Source: Hydrangea macrophylla (taxonomy: Eukaryota > Streptophyta > Magnoliopsida > Cornales > Hydrangeaceae). From it: DNA of 64,000 nt. The stretch spans positions 109,707,580 to 109,771,579 of the forward strand of contig CM066983.1 of NCBI GenBank assembly GCA_033977485.1, in the 5' to 3' direction. Each line of letters opens with the position of its first letter. Positions within the stretch are counted from its first letter, which is position 1. Shown piece after piece: positions 60,279 through 64,000 of this stretch. The notes beneath the pieces are model-generated. The model searched no databases. It saw nothing but the letters and a program-made list of their open reading frames with translations, and was not told where the DNA came from. A program made the translations under genes and the position numbers.

Positions 60279-60747
60279 TTTAAAGTTTCTTAAGTTTTCC
60301 CACCAAAAACAAAAAATGACCCAAAGGATCGAAGTAGGTGACGTGGAGAAATGAGAGGCACACGAATTTTTTTTTTGCAACGAAACGAAGAAGACAAAAC
60401 AACAATACTAGAAAGTAAAGGTGGAAATTTACTACTACAAAGGACAGAACAAGTTGACAAATGTCCAAATTGGACCATTCAATTGAGAATTGCAAGTTTC
60501 CCTATAGAACTCCCTCTTTTAGGATCAAATATTGGGTATCACAGATTCACGGTGATACGATGTAGGATTGTATCCCTTTCATAGATTTTAACTTTTTGCT
60601 GAGTTGGAGGATTTTTTTGTTGAGTTGAAAGAGGATTCTCCTAGAAATAGGGGGCCAAATGGATTTATACAACCTCTTTTATTGGCTTGTGATACCATGT
60701 AGGATTATATAACAGTTATAATGAATATTTTTCCCTCTTTGGTAGAT
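60279..60747. other. Spacer, no gene seen
   Basis: Poly-T/A runs; no supported feature. Confidence 0.5.
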
Positions 60748-60906
60748 CAAAAATGATACACTCATACCAAATTCCACACCCAACACATCATGACCCTTGA
60801 TTCATGTGGGTTCCATGTAGGATTCATGTGGGACTCATATGAGGCCGACTAGAATCAAGGATCAAGATTATTTGGTGTGGAATTTAGTGCGAGTGTAACA
60901 TTACTC
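60748..60906. mobile_element. Hairpin MITE with imperfect 9-bp TSD
   Basis: ATGATACACTCATACCAAAT at the left mirrors ATTTAGTGCGAGTGTAACAT at the right; the right end is TTACTC. The arms continue through CCACACC and CCTTGATTC. Flanking 9-mers TTGGTAGAT and GTAGTAGAT match at 7 of 9. Probably the same GAGTAAT-ended superfamily. Confidence 0.7.
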
Positions 60907-61163
60907 GTAGTAGATAGATAGATAGAGATAGATGTAGAAAATAGTAGATAGAGAGATGTAGTAAAAGAGTACTGTCAACCACATGAATCTTATCTTTGCA
61001 ATTGTATGCATAATTATCTTTGTTATCAAAACAAAAACAACATTAATAGTATCTTTAATTTTTTGTGATAGACACACTAAGAGCATCCACAGTGAGAAAG
61101 TGGAACTTAACATAAACTTAGCCTAAGTTATTGTACAGGAGAGAAGGTGTTAGCGGTGGGGAA

Positions 61164-61445
61164 TAAATGGGGCGGCACATCATGTGCCCTGAGCAATGGG
61201 AGGCGGCACATCATGTGCTGTTAAAATTGTGTCGTTCATAAATTTTAAAATACTGTTCAAAATAATACCCGTTGGGACCAAACGACACAAGTTGGTTGTG
61301 TACGAGTGGATGGCACATGTGCCATGTGGAGTGGGTGGCACATGAAATGTCCTGAGCAATAAGGGGCGACACATCTTGTGCCGTTTGACATTGGGGTGGC
61401 ATATCATGTGCCGTTTCAACTTGGGCGGCACATCTTGTGTCGTTT
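61164..61445. repeat. GGCGGCACATCATGTGCC repeats
   Basis: Six or so copies of a near-palindromic word (GGCGGCACATCATGTGCC, GGCGACACATCTTGTGCCG, GGTGGCATATCATGTGCCG, GGCGGCACATCTTGTGTCG and relatives) within 280 bp, mostly followed by GTTT or preceded by GGG. The arms resemble those of the array at 20877-21140. Confidence 0.75.
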
Positions 61446-61549
61446 CTCCCTACATTAGCAGAAACTTAGTAGTACAACAAAGTTAAGTTTTCCTAAGTTT
61501 TACTATCATATACATTAAGTGAAACGACCGCGTTGTTAATGGTTATAGG

Positions 61550-62183
61550 TAGACCTGGCAAGTGAAGCCCGAAGTCATGGGTTCCACCCGAAGCAGCCCA
61601 ACTATTTTCATTTTCGGGCTTGTGTCATCTTCATGCGGGCCGAGATTGGGTAACCAGTGGGTTTTGTTCGGGACCATGTTGAGACACAATAAAATCTCAA
61701 GCCTAGGTTTATCTTTAATTCCAAGTCACAAAACGGCGCTTCTCTTCCATCTCTCTCTGAACACACAAGCAGTTAAGCACTCTCCCTCTCTCTACATATA
61801 TACACACATATATATATATACATATACATATATGTATATGTCTATTTTCTCGATTCATGGCCAAAGGAAGTAGACTCTCCAGTTATTGAAGGTTGAGCCT
61901 GAAACTTGTAAATCACATGAGTTTTTCGAATTTTTGGAAATATATTTGGGTTTTAGTATTCGTTTTGGGTTTCTGGGCTTTTGCAAATGTGATTTTAGTA
62001 CTCTTCACCAGGGAAAAAGTGGGTCTCTCTCTCTCACACACACGCACTTAAAAAAAAAAAAAAACAAAACAAATACGGTATTACTTGGCCAAACTCGACC
62101 CGAACTGGACCGGTTACATATGGACCCGATATGAGCCCGACCCGATACCAACCTGGCCCAAACCCGCCCATTTGGCAATCCTA
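61550..62183. mobile_element. hAT-like non-autonomous element (634 bp)
   Basis: Starts TAGACCTGGCAAGTGAAGCC and ends GGCAATCCTA, with GGCCCAAACCCGCCCATTTGG near the right end. Flanking 8-mers GTTATAGG and GCTGTAGG match at 6 of 8. It holds CT, TATA and A-rich tracts and no transposase. Confidence 0.65.
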
Positions 62184-62507
62184 GCTGTAGGGTAAAGGTA
62201 TCTTAAGTTATCTTAGGAAGATCTAACAGTATAAACACTAAAATAATCACTCCACGATTGAAACATATAATATAGGAAATTCTTGTCAACCCCAGTGACC
62301 CACGACATGGGTTTGGGCTTTTGGAAGATCTTCATGAAGCCTAATTGGATACTCCAAGCCGAAAGGCTTGGTTTTGCTTTCCAAAGCAGCTGTTTGAGTT
62401 TTATCTGGACTCAAATTCAGAAGCCCAAGTATAAATAGCGTTAAAATCTGGCCCAAATTAAGAACTTGCGACTCTACCACACAACACCATACATGCTATA
62501 TACAAAA

Positions 62508-62672
62508 CAACAATGATAGGGGCACTAGCAAATTCCACTAACACTCACACCTACACTCTATCTCTCTCTTAGTGGCACTTTGGGTTTACTGCGGGCCCCA
62601 TAGTGCCACTAGGAGAGAGATAGAATGTGGATATGAATGTAGTGGAATTTGTTAATGCCCCAAATATTATTC
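62508..62672. mobile_element. Hairpin MITE, GAGTAAT family, diverged
   Basis: GGGGCACTAGCAAATTCCAC at the left mirrors GTGGAATTTGTTAATGCCCC at the right, around GCGGGCCCC. Flanking 9-mers TATACAAAA and TATACCAAA differ at one base, fitting a 9-bp duplication. Confidence 0.78.
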
Positions 62673-63411
62673 TATACCAAATCCTTTTGCTCAACATTTC
62701 GAAAAGAAAAAAAAAATTCCTTTTGCTCAAGAAGATTAATTAATATTCGTTTTGAGAAGTTATATGATATTTTTGAATCATGTTATGCTTCTCAAATACT
62801 TTACCACTTGTACCACATGTAGTGATATGTATAACATACAGTACAATTGTGAAAGCAAACTTGTAACCATATATTTTTCGTCCTTTGCTTTAATTGGAGG
62901 AATGACAACATATGCATACTTTTTTTTTTGGTCTATACCTTCAGAATTTGGAACCACATTGAACTCCGACTAATTCGGATCATGCCGAGTAAGACCCTGT
63001 TAGGACGGCAAAACTCTCCTAACAAAAATTTAATTGCAGCTGCATTAGCAAGATTCGAACTCGACACTTTAGTTAAACTAGAATTATCCATTATGCATAC
63101 TGCCACAACTGCTACTGTTGATTTAAATGCTATAGAGGCTTTTAAGCTTTTACTGTGAATGCTATATTATATATTATGTATATACTAACATTTATGAAGA
63201 AAGGATTGGCAACATGGGAGAACAAACTACAAATGTGGACATGCAACATTCTTTGAGCCAAGTTCTATCTTCAAGGTTCGGTTGTATTGGGGTAAGAGTG
63301 GTTGGCTCTAGGTGGAACAAAATCACTGTACACGTGGCAGGTGTGGATTGAAAGGAAAGAGGAAGACTGTTACATATCAGGATGCATTAAATGTTTGCAA
63401 CCTGTTATAGC
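62673..63411. other. Spacer
   Basis: No gene recognised. A stretch near 63040-63070 looks superficially like a tRNA T-arm (GATTCGAACTCGAC), but no cloverleaf can be built. Confidence 0.5.
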
Positions 63412-63412
63412 A

Positions 63413-64000
63413 GGTTTGGACTTTCTAAAGGGTAGTTTGGACTTTCATAAAGGTTGTTTGGACTTTGTAAAGAAATGTGCCAAATTTTAAGCATCACTAT
63501 AATGTACCTTATGGAATAAATGTAGTACACAACTAAATAAAATTGAAGTTTGTAAAAAAAAAAAAAAGTAAACAGCAAGTTTGGACTTTCCTAAGGGTTG
63601 TTTGGACTTTGATAAAGGTTGTTTGGATTTTGTAAAGAAATGTGCCAAATTTGCAAAATACTAATTAAGCATCACTTTGTTGTACCTTATGGAATAAATC
63701 TTGTACACAACTAAAAAAAATTGAAGTTTGTAAAAAAAGTTAAAATAAAATAAATATCAGGTTTGGACTTTCTTAAGGGTTGTTTGGACTTTGATAAAGG
63801 TTATTTGGACTTTGCAAAGAAAGTTCAAATGTTCCTTACTAAAGTACAAATGTTTATTTATAAAGTTCATATGTTGCTTAAGAAAGTCCAAATGTTCCTT
63901 ACTAAAATCAAAATGTTGCTGAAGAAAGTCCAAATATTTTTTTAAGAAAGTTCAAATATTCCTTATTAAAGTTCAAATGTTTCTTAATAAAGTCCATATG
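63413..64000. repeat. Minisatellite with inverted half, cut by window end
   Basis: Three units starting near 63413, 63580 and 63761 (spacing about 165-180 bp) each contain three copies of a 20-22 bp word (GTTTGGACTTTGATAAAGG), followed in the first two by AAAGAAATGTGCC and GTACCTTATGGAATAAAT. From about 63815 the same word runs in the opposite orientation (AAAGTCCAAATGTTCCTTAC) as a simple tandem array to the window edge. Confidence 0.85.

Noticed and set aside
63035..63070. tRNA-like T-arm (GATTCGAACTCGAC)
   Set aside because: No acceptor, D or anticodon arm can be paired around it; similar words occur in dispersed plant repeats.
63763..63945. 60-codon frame with repeated LxKKVQMFL
   Set aside because: A readthrough of the AAAGTCCAAATG minisatellite.

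Overview
The window is nuclear DNA from a flowering plant, probably a eudicot. The support is an intronless 60S RPL12 gene, a four-exon plasma-membrane aquaporin gene with plant splice sites, very AT-rich intergenic DNA, and a dense load of plant-type LTR retrotransposons and MITEs. I found only three host genes: RPL12 (23810-24310), an unrecognised 47-residue small protein (27902-28045), and a PIP2 aquaporin (36985-38960), all on the + strand. Nearly everything else is transposable-element DNA or anonymous AT-rich spacer. I see no tRNA, rRNA, CRISPR array or prokaryote-like operon.

Left block (1-22 kb). Bases 1-6379 are the 5' part of a decayed minus-strand Ty3/Gypsy chromovirus (called G1 here), with one LTR, a primer-binding site and a gag-pol frame broken by ten in-frame stops. 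A Copia LTR fragment (8056-8431) and a GA-rich minisatellite follow. A solo LTR with 5-bp target duplication CAAGG (8984-21318) has been split by G2, an intact 9630-bp chromovirus (9987-19616). G2 has equal-length 2444-bp LTRs with no difference seen in the stretches compared, a perfect CTATG duplication and an uninterrupted gag-pol frame, so it is young and possibly autonomous.

Middle block (22-40 kb). The three host genes lie here among small DNA transposons: two hAT-type MITEs with exact 8-bp duplications, a CACTA element, a Tourist-type element, a Stowaway element, and a family of hairpin elements with GAGTAAT/GGGTAAT ends and 9-bp duplications (Mutator-like). At 31350-32888 three such elements are nested.

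Right block (40-64 kb). G3 (40122-51549) is a second chromovirus of the G1 family, complete in structure (duplication TATTT) but with broken gag-pol. It carries an extra open frame between primer site and gag that G1 and G2 lack. Beyond it are two interleaved duplications (51.7-54.0 kb with 56.1-59.7 kb; 30.2-31.0 kb with 54.0-55.4 kb), two copies of a LINE 3' end, a 562-bp TRIM, a Copia solo LTR whose empty site is preserved in the sister copy, more MITEs, and a tandem/inverted minisatellite running off the window end.

The host genes do not form a pathway. The value of the window is its readable insertion history and several unusual repeat arrays inside LTRs. I found no convincing new multi-gene system.
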